Assembly (NCBI RefSeq): GCF_000711245.1
Contig: NZ_JOMH01000001.1
Location: 1,110,830-1,174,829, forward strand
Source of the DNA: Polycyclovorans algicola TG408
Lineage (GTDB): Bacteria; Pseudomonadota; Gammaproteobacteria; Nevskiales; Nevskiaceae
Length of the DNA stretch: 64,000 nt
Direction: 5' to 3'
The stretch's first letter is position 1, and each line of letters starts with the position of its first letter. The notes beneath the pieces were generated by a model. It worked only from the letters and a program-made list of their open reading frames with translations. It was not told the DNA's origin and did no database searches. Shown in pieces: positions 16,724-24,962 of the stretch. Both the position numbers and the translations under genes were made by a program.

Positions 16724-17821
16724 CCTTCTCAAAAGAAATGTCACCCTGCCGCATATTTGCACTCGGGCTGTCGGAAGAATGATTTCACGAGTTCGGGTAG
16801 CCGCTGGATTCGTCGGAGCGCACCGATGGCAAGGCGCTTCATTTCATCTTTGCTCTGCACCAACTGGCGCGAGACCTGCCGTTTCACATGGGCCCAGACC
16901 TGTTCGTCGGGGTTCAATTGCGGCGAGTAGGGCGGCAAGAAGAAGAGCTTGAGCTGTCCATTCAGGCTGTCGACGTAGTTTTTGATCAGCTTTGCCTTGT
17001 GGATGGGGTGACCGTCGACCACCACGAAAACCGGCTGCTCGGCCCCGATCATCAACCGCTTCAGAAATTCCCGAAACACCTGCGAAGTCACTGAGCCCTC
17101 ATGGACCATAAATCGGAAATCTCCGCGTGGACTCACCGCCGAGATCATGTTCAACGAGAAGCGTCGTCCGGTGACTTGCACCACCGGGGTCTGCCCACGC
17201 GGCGCCCAGGTGCTGCCGGTGTGGTAGTCCGACCGAATGCCGGACTCGTCGGCAAAGTAGATCGTCGCGCCCGCTGCACGCGCCTCGGCCCGGATGGCGG
17301 GGTAGGTTTCCTGTTCCCATTGATGCACCAACGCCGCATCCTGCTGCCAAGCCTGATACAACGGCTTCTGTGCACTGAAGCCCAGCAGCTTCATGATTCG
17401 GCTGACAGAGGCCAGCGACAGCTTCTTGCCAAACTCACGGCGAATCAGTTCGGCAATCAGCGACAGCGTCCAAAGGCCAAACTGAAAGCGGTACTGCAAC
17501 GGCGAGTGATCCCGTACCGTCTGTGCGAGCCAGCGCATCTCGTCAGCACTGACCTTTGGTGGTCTGCCGGGGATGGGCTTGGCCAGCAGCGCGTTCTGCC
17601 CGCCATTGACAAAGTCAGCCAACCACCTGTGAACACTGCGAACGTTCACACCAAAAGCCGCAGCAACACTTGCCGCAGGCTGGCCTTCACGCATGGCCTT
17701 GATCGCCTGCTGTCGCATTACCTGCAATGAATGATGATCGATAGAACGACCATCCGATGAGCGCTTGCATTTCATGGCCGTATTGTCTCATATTATGACA
17801 ATACTTTCTAAAAGGTTAGTA
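16718..17821. mobile_element. Complete IS630-family insertion sequence with TA target duplication
   Basis: A 1,100-base element (16720-17819) is flanked on both sides by TA (16718-16719 and 17820-17821), the target duplication of IS630/Tc1/mariner elements. The ends are inverted repeats: both begin CTAACCTT, and 19 of the first 24 positions match. Near the right end GTATTGTC (17780-17787) and GACAATAC (17797-17804) form a second, perfect inverted repeat, possibly a transposase site. Removing the element and one TA joins the first H1-like gene to the second as ...ACT TAA ATG.... Confidence 0.88.
16741..17775 (-). CDS. IS630-family transposase
   Basis: A 344-residue DDE transposase encoded by one intact frame. 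The N-terminal 110 residues contain helix-turn-helix segments (AASVAAAFGVNVRSVHRWL and SLASVSRIMKLLG). The catalytic triad is visible: Asp in IYFADESG, Asp in FVVVDGHPIH and Glu in NPDEQVWAHVK, with the Tc1/mariner-type spacing LFFLPPYSPQLNP before the Glu. No frameshift or stop is present, so the element may be active. It is transcribed against the flanking H1-like genes. Confidence 0.93.
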   Translation of the reverse strand: MKCKRSSDGRSIDHHSLQVMRQQAIKAMREGQPAASVAAAFGVNVRSVHRWLADFVNGGQNALLAKPIPGRPPKVSADEMRWLAQTVRDHSPLQYRFQFGLWTLSLIAELIRREFGKKLSLASVSRIMKLLGFSAQKPLYQAWQQDAALVHQWEQETYPAIRAEARAAGATIYFADESGIRSDYHTGSTWAPRGQTPVVQVTGRRFSLNMISAVSPRGDFRFMVHEGSVTSQVFREFLKRLMIGAEQPVFVVVDGHPIHKAKLIKNYVDSLNGQLKLFFLPPYSPQLNPDEQVWAHVKRQVSRQLVQSKDEMKRLAIGALRRIQRLPELVKSFFRQPECKYAAG

Positions 17822-17822
17822 A

Positions 17823-18407
17823 ATGGCAACTTCTAGCGCGAAGAAAAAACCGGCCGCCAAACCTGCAGCCGTGAAGAAGCCCGCAGCCAAGGCGAAAGCT
17901 GCGGTTGCCAAGTCTGCCGCCAAGGTCAAAGCGGCAGCGAAAAAAGCCGACGCCAAACGCCCGGCAGCGCCCAAGCCAAAGGCCGTGCCGGCTGCGGCCA
18001 GGTCGGGCGCGAAGAAAGCTGATGCCAAGGCCAAAACGGTGGTCAAGAAAGCCGTAGCGGTGAAGAAGGCAGCCACCGCCCAGGTTGAGGCGCGGGCCAA
18101 CAAGGCGGTCGCGGCGGCGAAGACAACGGTGTCCAAGGCCAAGGCAGAGCAGAAAAAGGTCGTCAGCAGCGCGAAGAAAACGGCGGCGGATGTCACCAGC
18201 ACCGCCAAGAAGGTGGTGGCTGACTTCAAAGCAACGGCCACGGAGGCGGTTGAAACCGCGAAGGTCAAATCGCAGTCGGCATCTGCCGGTCCGAAGGCCA
18301 AATCACGCAAGGCCAGCGACAAGGTGAAAGAGGCAGTTGATAACGCCATGAAGGTTGTCGACCAGGCCAAGAAGACGGTCAGCAAGGCGCTGTCAAAAAA
18401 GAAGTAA
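17823..18407 (+). CDS. Histone H1-like Lys/Ala-rich protein (copy 2)
   Basis: A 194-residue basic protein. The first 70 residues have AKKPAA-type repeats like copy 1; the rest (from about residue 80) is longer amphipathic helix with KKVVADFKATATEAVE and DKVKEAVDNAMKVVDQ, similar to phasin- or AlgP-like coils. It starts MATSS against MATTK in copy 1, and both genes share the context GGGGA-5-ATGGC-ACT before the insertion. That ribosome site now sits 1.1 kb away; AAAGG of the IS end (17811-17815) is the nearest substitute. Confidence 0.75.
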   Translation: MATSSAKKKPAAKPAAVKKPAAKAKAAVAKSAAKVKAAAKKADAKRPAAPKPKAVPAAARSGAKKADAKAKTVVKKAVAVKKAATAQVEARANKAVAAAKTTVSKAKAEQKKVVSSAKKTAADVTSTAKKVVADFKATATEAVETAKVKSQSASAGPKAKSRKASDKVKEAVDNAMKVVDQAKKTVSKALSKKK

Positions 18408-18436
18408 GTCGGCGGTTGTTGCGGGAACCGATTTGA

Positions 18437-18464
18437 AGGGCGGCTACACTGGCCGCCCTTTTTT
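18437..18464 (+). terminator. Rho-independent terminator after the H1-like gene pair
   Basis: AGGGCGGC (18437-18444) pairs with GCCGCCCT (18452-18459) and is followed by a run of six Ts counting the last stem base. It ends the H1-like unit and insulates yicC, whose ATG lies 14 bases downstream. Confidence 0.85.
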
Positions 18465-18477
18465 GTGAGTGGCGCCC

Positions 18478-19344
18478 ATGATCCGCAGCATGACCGGCTA
18501 TGCCCGACTCGAAGCGCAGAGTGACGAAGGTCGCATCGTTTGGGAGATGCGCGCCGTCAATCACCGCTATCTGGATTTGGGTTTCAAGCTACCCGAAGAT
18601 TTCCGGGTGCTGGAAGCCGACATCCGCGCCGCCGTCGCCCCGGCGATTTCGCGCGGTAAAGTCGAAATCAGTTTGCGTTACAGCCGCGAGGCGGCGACCG
18701 CGACGACGCTGAATATCGACCATGCCCGCCTCGATGAAGTGCAGCAGGCGCTCGACGCTGTGGGCGCACAACTTGGCGCCAGCGCCGTGCCCGACCCGCT
18801 GCGCATCCTGCAGTTTCCCGGCGTGGTGCGCGCCGAGCAGCCCGATTTCACCGTGCTGATTGACCTGGCGCGCGACGGCCTTGATGCGCTGCTGAAAGAT
18901 TTCAACGCCACGCGTGAACGCGAGGGCGAACGCCTCGGCGTCTTTCTCACCGAGCGTGCCGAAGCCTTGCAGGTTGCCGCCAGCGCCGTGCGTGAGCGCT
19001 ACCCGCAGGTACGCGACAGTTGGTTGGAGCGCTTGCGCGTCCGTTGTCAGGAACTTGGCGTTGACGTTGAGCCTGCGCGCCTTGCACAAGAGTTGGCGCT
19101 GGCCGCGACCCGGCTGGATGTCGAAGAAGAGTTGTCGCGCCTCGAAGCCCATCTTGCAGAGCTGCGCAAAGTGCTCAAGCGCAAAGAAGCGGTGGGGCGG
19201 CGCCTCGACTTTTTGATGCAGGAACTCAACCGCGAGGCCAACACCCTGTCGTCAAAAAGTCAGGACGCCGAAATGACCCGGCATGGCGTTGACATGAAGG
19301 TGCTGATCGAACAGATGCGCGAGCAGGTTCAGAACGTCGAGTAA
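18478..19344 (+). CDS. yicC: YicC-family endoribonuclease-like protein
   Basis: A 288-residue protein of the YicC/YloC family, whose E. coli member is an RNase reported to act on the small RNA RyhB. The start MIRSMTGYAR is the family's conserved N-terminus; a GTG nine bases upstream is less likely. NHRYLDLGFKLPE and the C-terminal GRRLDFLMQELNREANTL with QDAEMTRHGVDMK are diagnostic. The stop shares one base with the next ATG. The location just upstream of gmk matches other Gammaproteobacteria. Confidence 0.94.
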   Translation: MIRSMTGYARLEAQSDEGRIVWEMRAVNHRYLDLGFKLPEDFRVLEADIRAAVAPAISRGKVEISLRYSREAATATTLNIDHARLDEVQQALDAVGAQLGASAVPDPLRILQFPGVVRAEQPDFTVLIDLARDGLDALLKDFNATREREGERLGVFLTERAEALQVAASAVRERYPQVRDSWLERLRVRCQELGVDVEPARLAQELALAATRLDVEEELSRLEAHLAELRKVLKRKEAVGRRLDFLMQELNREANTLSSKSQDAEMTRHGVDMKVLIEQMREQVQNVE

Positions 19345-19787
19345 TGACCATGAATGCCGAAACCCTGTGTTTGCTGGCGGCCGGCGTCTTCTTCCTCACC
19401 GGCTTGCTCACCGGCGTATGGAAGTACATGCACATTGCCCGCAGCCAGACCGCGACGGCACCCGTCTATGTCGATATCGCGCACCGCAGTTCACTGATGT
19501 ATGCGTTCTCGGCGTTTCTGATTCACGGTTTCGTCCCTTACTCGCCGGTGTCGCCCGCCGCGACCGTCTGGGTGGTGGCGGTGCCGCTGCTGTTTTTCGC
19601 GGCGGCGATCGGCACCTATGTGCTGCACGGCATCTTGCGCGACACCGACAACCAGCTGCACAAGCCGTATGTGCTCGGCCAAGGGCAGGTGCATGGCGGG
19701 CTGATTCACGGCTTCATGTGGTTGCTGGCCCTCGGTGAGATCGGCGGCTTTTCCATCTTGTTCTGGGGCTTCCTGCGAGCGGTGTGA
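19344..19787 (+). CDS. Unrecognised four-helix membrane protein
   Basis: A 147-residue integral membrane protein with four hydrophobic segments (about residues 7-28, 50-70, 74-98 and 122-145) and several His residues in or near the helices (HIARSQ, IAHRSS, HGFVPY, HGILRD, HGGLIHGF). It does not match a family I can name; the topology recalls hydroxylaminobenzene-mutase-like four-helix proteins but the motifs are not the same. Its start overlaps the yicC stop by one base and the WYL regulator follows after four bases, so it belongs to that transcription unit. Confidence 0.6.
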   Translation: MTMNAETLCLLAAGVFFLTGLLTGVWKYMHIARSQTATAPVYVDIAHRSSLMYAFSAFLIHGFVPYSPVSPAATVWVVAVPLLFFAAAIGTYVLHGILRDTDNQLHKPYVLGQGQVHGGLIHGFMWLLALGEIGGFSILFWGFLRAV

Positions 19788-19791
19788 GGCG

Positions 19792-20757
19792 ATGAATTTC
19801 TTTGATCGGGTTCAGCAACTGCATGCCCTGCTGCGGGATCGCCGAACGCCCATCAGTGGCCAGCAATTGCAGGATGAGTTGGAGTGTTCACGCGCCACCC
19901 TGCACCGCCTCATCGCCAAGCTGCGCGACGAACTGGGCGCCCCGATCCTCTACGAGCGCGAGCCGCCGGGGTATCGCTACCGCAGCGACGCCAACTTTGA
20001 ATTGCCCGGACTGTGGTTCACGCCGCATGAGCTGGTCGCCCTGCTGACCATCGAGCGGGTGCTGGCCGAGACCGGACCCGGCTGGCTGGGTGAGCAGCTC
20101 AGCCCGCTGCGCGAAAAGGTGCGCAACCTGCTGGCCGATGAAACCGTCGGCCTGCCCGACTGGAGCGACCGGCTGCGCCTGCTCAGCCAAGCGGCGCGAC
20201 CGGCGGGGCCCTCGTTTGCCACCGTGGCGTCGGCGCTGGCCCGGCGCCGGCGGCTCAAGGTGCGCTATCGCGCCCGCAGTCGTCAGGACGCGCGCAGCGA
20301 GCGTGAGCTGTCGCCGCAGCGGCTGACCCGCTATCGCGACAACTGGTATCTCGACGCTTGGTGTCATTGGCGCGAAGGCCTGCGGTCGTTCTCGTTGGAC
20401 CGCATTGACGGCGCCGAACTGATCGACGTGCCCGCTCTGGACTGCGCACCCGCCGAGCTGGACGCTGCGCTTGCTGCCGGCTACGGCATCTTCGCCGGCC
20501 CGGCCCGCGACGTCGCCGAACTGGTTTTCTCGGCCGACGCGGCGCGCTGGGTGTCGGCCGAGCAATGGCATCCGCAGCAGCAGTTCGAGTGGCTCTCGGG
20601 CGGACGCTACCGGCTGCGCGTGCCCTATTCGAGCGGCGAAGAGCTGATTGCCGACCTGCTGCGTCATGGCGCCGCCGTCGAAGTCGTCGGGCCGCCCGCC
20701 TTGCGCGCTGCGGTGGCGAAGGCGCACCAGGCGGCTGCGCGACTCTACAGCGCCTGA
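19792..20757 (+). CDS. WYL-domain transcriptional regulator
   Basis: A 321-residue DNA-binding protein. Residues 1-60 form a winged helix of the HTH_11/DeoR kind (SGQQLQDELECSRATLHRLIAKLRDE). The central WYL domain, a ligand- or nucleic-acid-sensing SH3-like fold, is recognisable from RRRRLKVRYRAR, LSPQRLTRYRDNWYLDAWCHWR and SFSLDRIDGAEL; a WCX segment ends the protein. Many WYL regulators respond to single-stranded DNA or cyclic nucleotides and repress neighbouring genes, but the target here is not shown. Confidence 0.88.
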   Translation: MNFFDRVQQLHALLRDRRTPISGQQLQDELECSRATLHRLIAKLRDELGAPILYEREPPGYRYRSDANFELPGLWFTPHELVALLTIERVLAETGPGWLGEQLSPLREKVRNLLADETVGLPDWSDRLRLLSQAARPAGPSFATVASALARRRRLKVRYRARSRQDARSERELSPQRLTRYRDNWYLDAWCHWREGLRSFSLDRIDGAELIDVPALDCAPAELDAALAAGYGIFAGPARDVAELVFSADAARWVSAEQWHPQQQFEWLSGGRYRLRVPYSSGEELIADLLRHGAAVEVVGPPALRAAVAKAHQAAARLYSA

Positions 20758-20775
20758 CGACGTCTTCAGCGCACC

Positions 20776-20792
20776 GTCTCACGAAATGAGAC
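20776..20792. promoter_or_regulatory. Short perfect inverted repeat upstream of the HIRAN gene
   Basis: GTCTCA and TGAGAC flank five bases (CGAAA). It sits between the WYL regulator and the HIRAN lipoprotein, 44 bases before the latter's start, and could be an operator. There is no T-run, so it is a poor terminator. Confidence 0.3.
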
Positions 20793-20835
20793 TGCCGGGT
20801 TTTAGGGTGATGACACGTCCACCCCGGAGTCCGAC

Positions 20836-21270
20836 ATGTCCGCTCACACCCCTGCCAATCACACTGCGGCGCCACGTCTTAGCCGCGCAACACTGGCCGG
20901 ATTGCTGCTGGCCGGCACCAGCCTGGTGGCCTGCGCCGCACCCGAGGCGAACCCCGGCGCGCCGCCGGTGATGCTCACCGAGGTTGCTGCGCACCCCGGC
21001 CACAATCTGGTCCACGCCATGCGCGCCGGTGACACGGTGCGGCTCGAGGCCGATCCCGGTCATCCGTTTGAGCCGGATGCGGTGGCCGCCTACTGGGGCG
21101 CCTTCAAGCTCGGCTACCTGCCACGCGAGGCCAGTGCCAAGCTGCGCTGCCCGCCGGTCTGCAGAGTTGGCGACGAGCTGCCGATGGGCCGCATCGCCAC
21201 GGCGGACAGTGGCACCATCGCGGTGGAAATTGTCATGCCACCGTGGACCATGGCGCGCATGGGCCACTGA
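20836..21270 (+). CDS. HIRAN-domain lipoprotein
   Basis: A 144-residue protein with a type II signal: twin basic N-terminus, hydrophobic ATLAGLLLAGTSLVAC with Cys at the lipobox, then an Ala/Pro-rich linker. The mature part is a HIRAN domain, shown by GDTVRLEADPGHPFEPDAVAAYW and KLGYLPREASAKL. HIRAN domains are best known in DNA-repair proteins such as HLTF/Rad5, where they bind 3' DNA ends, yet this one should be exported. GGAG precedes the ATG. Confidence 0.75.
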   Translation: MSAHTPANHTAAPRLSRATLAGLLLAGTSLVACAAPEANPGAPPVMLTEVAAHPGHNLVHAMRAGDTVRLEADPGHPFEPDAVAAYWGAFKLGYLPREASAKLRCPPVCRVGDELPMGRIATADSGTIAVEIVMPPWTMARMGH

Positions 21271-21316
21271 TGCGCCGCTATGCTGTCGCCCTCGTCAGGT
21301 TTGGGGGTCGAAGGGC

Positions 21317-21964
21317 GTGGAACAGGCCACATCGCAGGGCATGCAGGGTTCACTGGTGGTGGTGTCGGCGCCCAGCGGCGGTGGCAAGACCAGCCTGACG
21401 CGCGCGCTGCTGCCATGGTTGGCGAGACGCGGGATCAGCGCCGAAATCTCGGTGTCGTACACCACCCGAGCGCCGCGGGCCGGCGAGATTCCCGGCGAGC
21501 ACTACCACTTCGTCACGCCCGACGATTTTGCCGAGCGGGTCGACAGCGGCGGGTTTCTGGAGCACGCCGAGGTCTTTGGCCGCCGCTACGGCACCGCCCG
21601 CGACGTCACCGAGGCGCGCTGTGCGGCCGGCGTTGACGTGATTCTCGACATTGACTGGCAGGGGCTGCGACAGGTGCGCCTGCACCGTGACGACGTGGCG
21701 TCGGTATTCATTCTGCCGCCGTCGGTCGAGGTGCTGGCCGAGCGCCTGCGCGGGCGCGGGCAGGACAGCGAGCACGTCATCGCCGATCGCATGGCCGCCG
21801 CGCGCGCCGAGATGCGCCACTTTGACGAGTACGAGCACGTGATCATCAACGACGACTTCAACGTCGCGCTGGAAGCCCTCGGGGCCATTTTTCTTGCCCG
21901 CCGCCACCGACAGCGCCAGCAGGCGGGGCAGCATGCCGAGCTGATCAGGCGGCTGCTGGGCTAA
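21317..21964 (+). CDS. gmk: Guanylate kinase
   Basis: A 215-residue cytoplasmic kinase converting GMP to GDP with ATP. The P-loop [14 protein letters not shown]-binding [20 protein letters not shown] and [13 protein letters not shown], and [11 protein letters not shown] are all present. GTG at 21317 is preferred because a G-rich site lies nine bases upstream; ATG at 21341 would give the 207 residues of the E. coli enzyme and is equally possible. It heads the conserved gmk-rpoZ-spoT cluster of nucleotide and stringent-response genes. Confidence 0.95.
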   Translation: MEQATSQGMQGSLVVVSAPSGGGKTSLTRALLPWLARRGISAEISVSYTTRAPRAGEIPGEHYHFVTPDDFAERVDSGGFLEHAEVFGRRYGTARDVTEARCAAGVDVILDIDWQGLRQVRLHRDDVASVFILPPSVEVLAERLRGRGQDSEHVIADRMAAARAEMRHFDEYEHVIINDDFNVALEALGAIFLARRHRQRQQAGQHAELIRRLLG

Positions 21965-22038
21965 ATCACCGCCGCTTCCCTGACGGACGCGCGGCTGTTA
22001 GACTCGCGCACTTGTTTTTTGACGCACCAAGGATTCCG

Positions 22039-22302
22039 ATGGCTCGCGTAACCGTAGAAGATTGTCTCGACAAGGTTCCCAACCAGTTCGACCTGACCCT
22101 GATCGCCGCCAAGCGCGCGCGCCAGCTCGCTCGCGGCGCCGACTCGCGTCTTCCCTGGGGCAATCACAAGTCGACCGTGTTGTCGCTGCGTGAGATTGCT
22201 GAAGGCCTGACCGATCGCGGTGTGCTGGAAGAGGCCGAGCTTCCCGCCGTGCAGCAGCCGAAGATGGAGCTGGAAGCGCTGGACCCGTCTTTCGACGCCT
22301 GA
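22039..22302 (+). CDS. rpoZ: DNA-directed RNA polymerase omega subunit
   Basis: An 87-residue small RNA polymerase subunit that helps assembly of beta' and forms part of a ppGpp-binding site in E. coli. [19 protein letters not shown] and [11 protein letters not shown] are the diagnostic N-terminal motif. It lies between gmk and spoT and is followed by a strong terminator, so spoT probably depends on its own promoter or on read-through. Confidence 0.97.
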   Translation: MARVTVEDCLDKVPNQFDLTLIAAKRARQLARGADSRLPWGNHKSTVLSLREIAEGLTDRGVLEEAELPAVQQPKMELEALDPSFDA

Positions 22303-22320
22303 GCCCGCCGCGTTCCAGAA

Positions 22321-22344
22321 AGCCCGCTCGATGCGGGCTTTTTT
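22321..22344 (+). terminator. Rho-independent terminator after rpoZ
   Basis: AGCCCGC and GCGGGCT pair around a five-base loop and are followed by six Ts. The structure sits in the 69-base gap between rpoZ and spoT. Confidence 0.85.
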
Positions 22345-22371
22345 GTGGCCGGTCGCTTCTATACTGCGGGC

Positions 22372-24543
22372 ATGGAGTTGCCCGTCATCCAACGTTTCAG
22401 TCAGGCCCTCAGGGTGCAGCGAGTCGAGCGTGAGTTCGGCATCGAGGCACTGGTGCGCATGCTCGAAACGTATTTGCCGGACGAGCACGTCGCCGAGGTG
22501 CGCCGCGCCGCTGAGTTCGCCACCAAGGTGCATGCCGGGCAAAGCCGCAGTAGTGGTGAGCCTTACGTTTATCACCCCTTGGCGGCGGCACGCATTCTCG
22601 CCGAGATGCGGATGGACCCGACCACCCTGATGGCGGCGATCCTGCACGACGTGATCGAAGACACGACGGTTTCCAAGCGCATTCTGCAGGAGCAGTTCGG
22701 GCTGGACGTGGCCGAACTGGTCGACGGTGTATCGAAGATCGACAAGATCGAAGGCATGAGTCGCACCGAGCGCCAGGCCGAGAGCTTCCGCAAGCTGCTG
22801 CTGGCCATGACGCAAGACCTGCGGGTGATTCTGGTCAAGCTGGCTGACCGGCTGCACAACATGCGCACGCTGGAGGGCATGGCGACCGAAAAGCGTCGCC
22901 GCATCGCCCGCGAGACGCTCGATATTTACGCCCCCATTGCCCAGCGCCTGGGCATCCAGTCTCTGCGTACCGAGCTTGAAGATCTGGCCTTCGCCAACCT
23001 GCATCCGGCGCGTTACGCGGTGCTGGCGCGGGCGGTCAAGGCCCAGATTGGCGACACCAAGAAAGTCATCAAGGAAGTCGAGACACGGCTGTCCAACTAT
23101 CTGCGCGAAGAGGGCGTGGGTGCCAGCGTCGTCGGCCGCGAAAAAAACGTTTACAGCATCTACCAGAAGATGCGGAAGAAGAAGCTCAAGCTGCTCAAGG
23201 TCATGGACCTGCTCGGTTTCCGCGTGATCGTGCCCAAGCTGGATGACTGCTACCGGGCGCTAGGCGTCGTGCACCACGTGTTCAAACCGGTGCCCGGCGG
23301 CTTTGACGACCACATCGCCAATGCCAAAGCCAACGGGTATCAGAGCTTGCACACCGCGTGCATCGGCCCGGCCGGGCACAAGATTGAAATTCAGATTCGC
23401 ACCCGTGACATGCACCACCTCGCCGAGGCCGGCATCGCCGCGCATTGGCAGTACAAGCTGGGCGCGCAGGGCAGCGGCCCCACCGCACCTCAGCTTCGCG
23501 CCCGCGAATGGCTGAGTGGATTGTTCGATTCGTACGACAGCTCCGGTGCGGTGGAGTTTGTCGAGAATGTGCGCATCGACCTGTTCCCCGATGAGGTCTA
23601 CGTGTTCACGCCCAAGGGCGAGATTCGCCGTCTGCCCAAGGGCGCCACGCCGGTGGACTTTGCCTATGCGGTGCACTCCGAGCTCGGCGGGCGCTGCGTG
23701 GCGGCACGGGTTGATGGCCAGCTCGAACCGCTGTCGGTGACCCTGCGCCACGGCCAGACGGTACAGATCATCACCGCCCGTCACGCGCGGCCCAATGCGG
23801 CGTGGCTGAACTTCGTCAAAACCGCCAAGGCGCGTACGGCAATTCGCGGTTTTCTCAAGAACCAGCGTGAAGACGAAGCCATTCGCCTGGGCCGGCGCCT
23901 GCTGGAAATCGCCCTGCGTGACCTGAAGGTGTCGCTGTCCGTGCTCAAGGACACGCAGCGCATCGAAACCGTACTCCGCGCCTTTGCCCTTGAAGATCTT
24001 GAAGACCTGTACGCCAGCCTCGGCACGGGCGCGCGGCTGGCGCCGCTGGTGGCGCGTCACTTTGTGGCCGAGCCGGGTGACTTGCCCGAAGTCAGCAGCG
24101 CGGCGCCGTTGGCCATCGAGGGCACCGAAGGGTTGGTGATTGACTATGCGCGCTGCTGTTATCCGCTGCCCGGCGATGACATTCGCGGCCATATCAGTGT
24201 CGGTCGCGGCATCGTCGTGCACCGTGCCGAGTGCCGTCACGCCAAGGGCCGGCCGCAAGACTGGGTGCCGCTGATCTGGGCCGAGCAGTACCAGGGTGAC
24301 TACTTCGCCGAGATTCGCGTGCGGGTGCTCAACAAGCGCGGCCTGTTGGCCAGCGTCACCAGCGAGATCGCGCTGTCGGATGCCAGCATCGAGCATGTGC
24401 AGATGCCCGATTTGCGCAAAGGCGACTTGCAGGGGCTGACCGAAACCCGCTTCGTCCTCTCGGTACGCGACCGCAACCACTTGGCGCGGGTGATTCGCCG
24501 CCTGCGTCGCATCGATTCGGTGGTGCGGGTGACGCGTCTATAA
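22372..24543 (+). CDS. spoT: Bifunctional (p)ppGpp synthase/hydrolase SpoT
   Basis: A 723-residue cytoplasmic RelA/SpoT homologue. The N-terminal HD hydrolase domain is intact ([16 protein letters not shown], with [11 protein letters not shown] carrying the metal-binding HD), so it can degrade (p)ppGpp. The synthetase domain follows (FRVIV near residue 282, [29 protein letters not shown]), then TGS ([26 protein letters not shown] in two parts), helical, zinc-finger-like ([12 protein letters not shown]) and C-terminal ACT domains. The linkage to rpoZ and gmk is conserved in Gammaproteobacteria. Confidence 0.96.
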   Translation: MELPVIQRFSQALRVQRVEREFGIEALVRMLETYLPDEHVAEVRRAAEFATKVHAGQSRSSGEPYVYHPLAAARILAEMRMDPTTLMAAILHDVIEDTTVSKRILQEQFGLDVAELVDGVSKIDKIEGMSRTERQAESFRKLLLAMTQDLRVILVKLADRLHNMRTLEGMATEKRRRIARETLDIYAPIAQRLGIQSLRTELEDLAFANLHPARYAVLARAVKAQIGDTKKVIKEVETRLSNYLREEGVGASVVGREKNVYSIYQKMRKKKLKLLKVMDLLGFRVIVPKLDDCYRALGVVHHVFKPVPGGFDDHIANAKANGYQSLHTACIGPAGHKIEIQIRTRDMHHLAEAGIAAHWQYKLGAQGSGPTAPQLRAREWLSGLFDSYDSSGAVEFVENVRIDLFPDEVYVFTPKGEIRRLPKGATPVDFAYAVHSELGGRCVAARVDGQLEPLSVTLRHGQTVQIITARHARPNAAWLNFVKTAKARTAIRGFLKNQREDEAIRLGRRLLEIALRDLKVSLSVLKDTQRIETVLRAFALEDLEDLYASLGTGARLAPLVARHFVAEPGDLPEVSSAAPLAIEGTEGLVIDYARCCYPLPGDDIRGHISVGRGIVVHRAECRHAKGRPQDWVPLIWAEQYQGDYFAEIRVRVLNKRGLLASVTSEIALSDASIEHVQMPDLRKGDLQGLTETRFVLSVRDRNHLARVIRRLRRIDSVVRVTRL

Positions 24544-24575
24544 ACTGCGGCGTCCACTTGCTCGCAGAGTCCCGC

Positions 24576-24962
24576 ATGGCCAAGCAGATCATCCAGACCG
24601 ACCGCGCACCCGCCGCCATCGGCACCTACTCGCAGGCGGTGCGGGTGGGCGACACCGTCTATCTGAGCGGCCAGATTCCCCTCGACCCGGTGACCATGGA
24701 AATGGTCAACGCCAGCGTTGATGACGAAATCCATCAGGTGTTCAAGAACCTGACGGCCGTGGCCGAGGCGGCGGGTGGCACCTTGGCTGACCTGGTCAAG
24801 CTCAATGTGTTTCTGACCGACCTTGCCCACTTCGCCAAGGTCAACGAAATCATGGCCCAGTATGTGCCGCAGCCTTACCCGGCACGCGCGGCAATTGGTG
24901 TCGCCAGCCTGCCGCGCGGTGCCCGCGTCGAGGCCGACGCGGTGCTGGTGTTGGGTGGCTGA
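24576..24962 (+). CDS. ridA: RidA-family reactive intermediate/imine deaminase
   Basis: A 128-residue trimeric protein that hydrolyses reactive enamine/imine products of PLP enzymes. [24 protein letters not shown] and the C-terminal [23 protein letters not shown] (with the Arg that anchors the substrate carboxylate) are the family signature. The stop overlaps the recG start. The order spoT-ridA-recG is conserved in related genomes. Confidence 0.94.
   Translation: MAKQIIQTDRAPAAIGTYSQAVRVGDTVYLSGQIPLDPVTMEMVNASVDDEIHQVFKNLTAVAEAAGGTLADLVKLNVFLTDLAHFAKVNEIMAQYVPQPYPARAAIGVASLPRGARVEADAVLVLGG

Noticed and set aside
16250-16762. Antisense frames over the first H1-like gene
   Set aside because: Low-complexity mirror of the Lys/Ala repeat.
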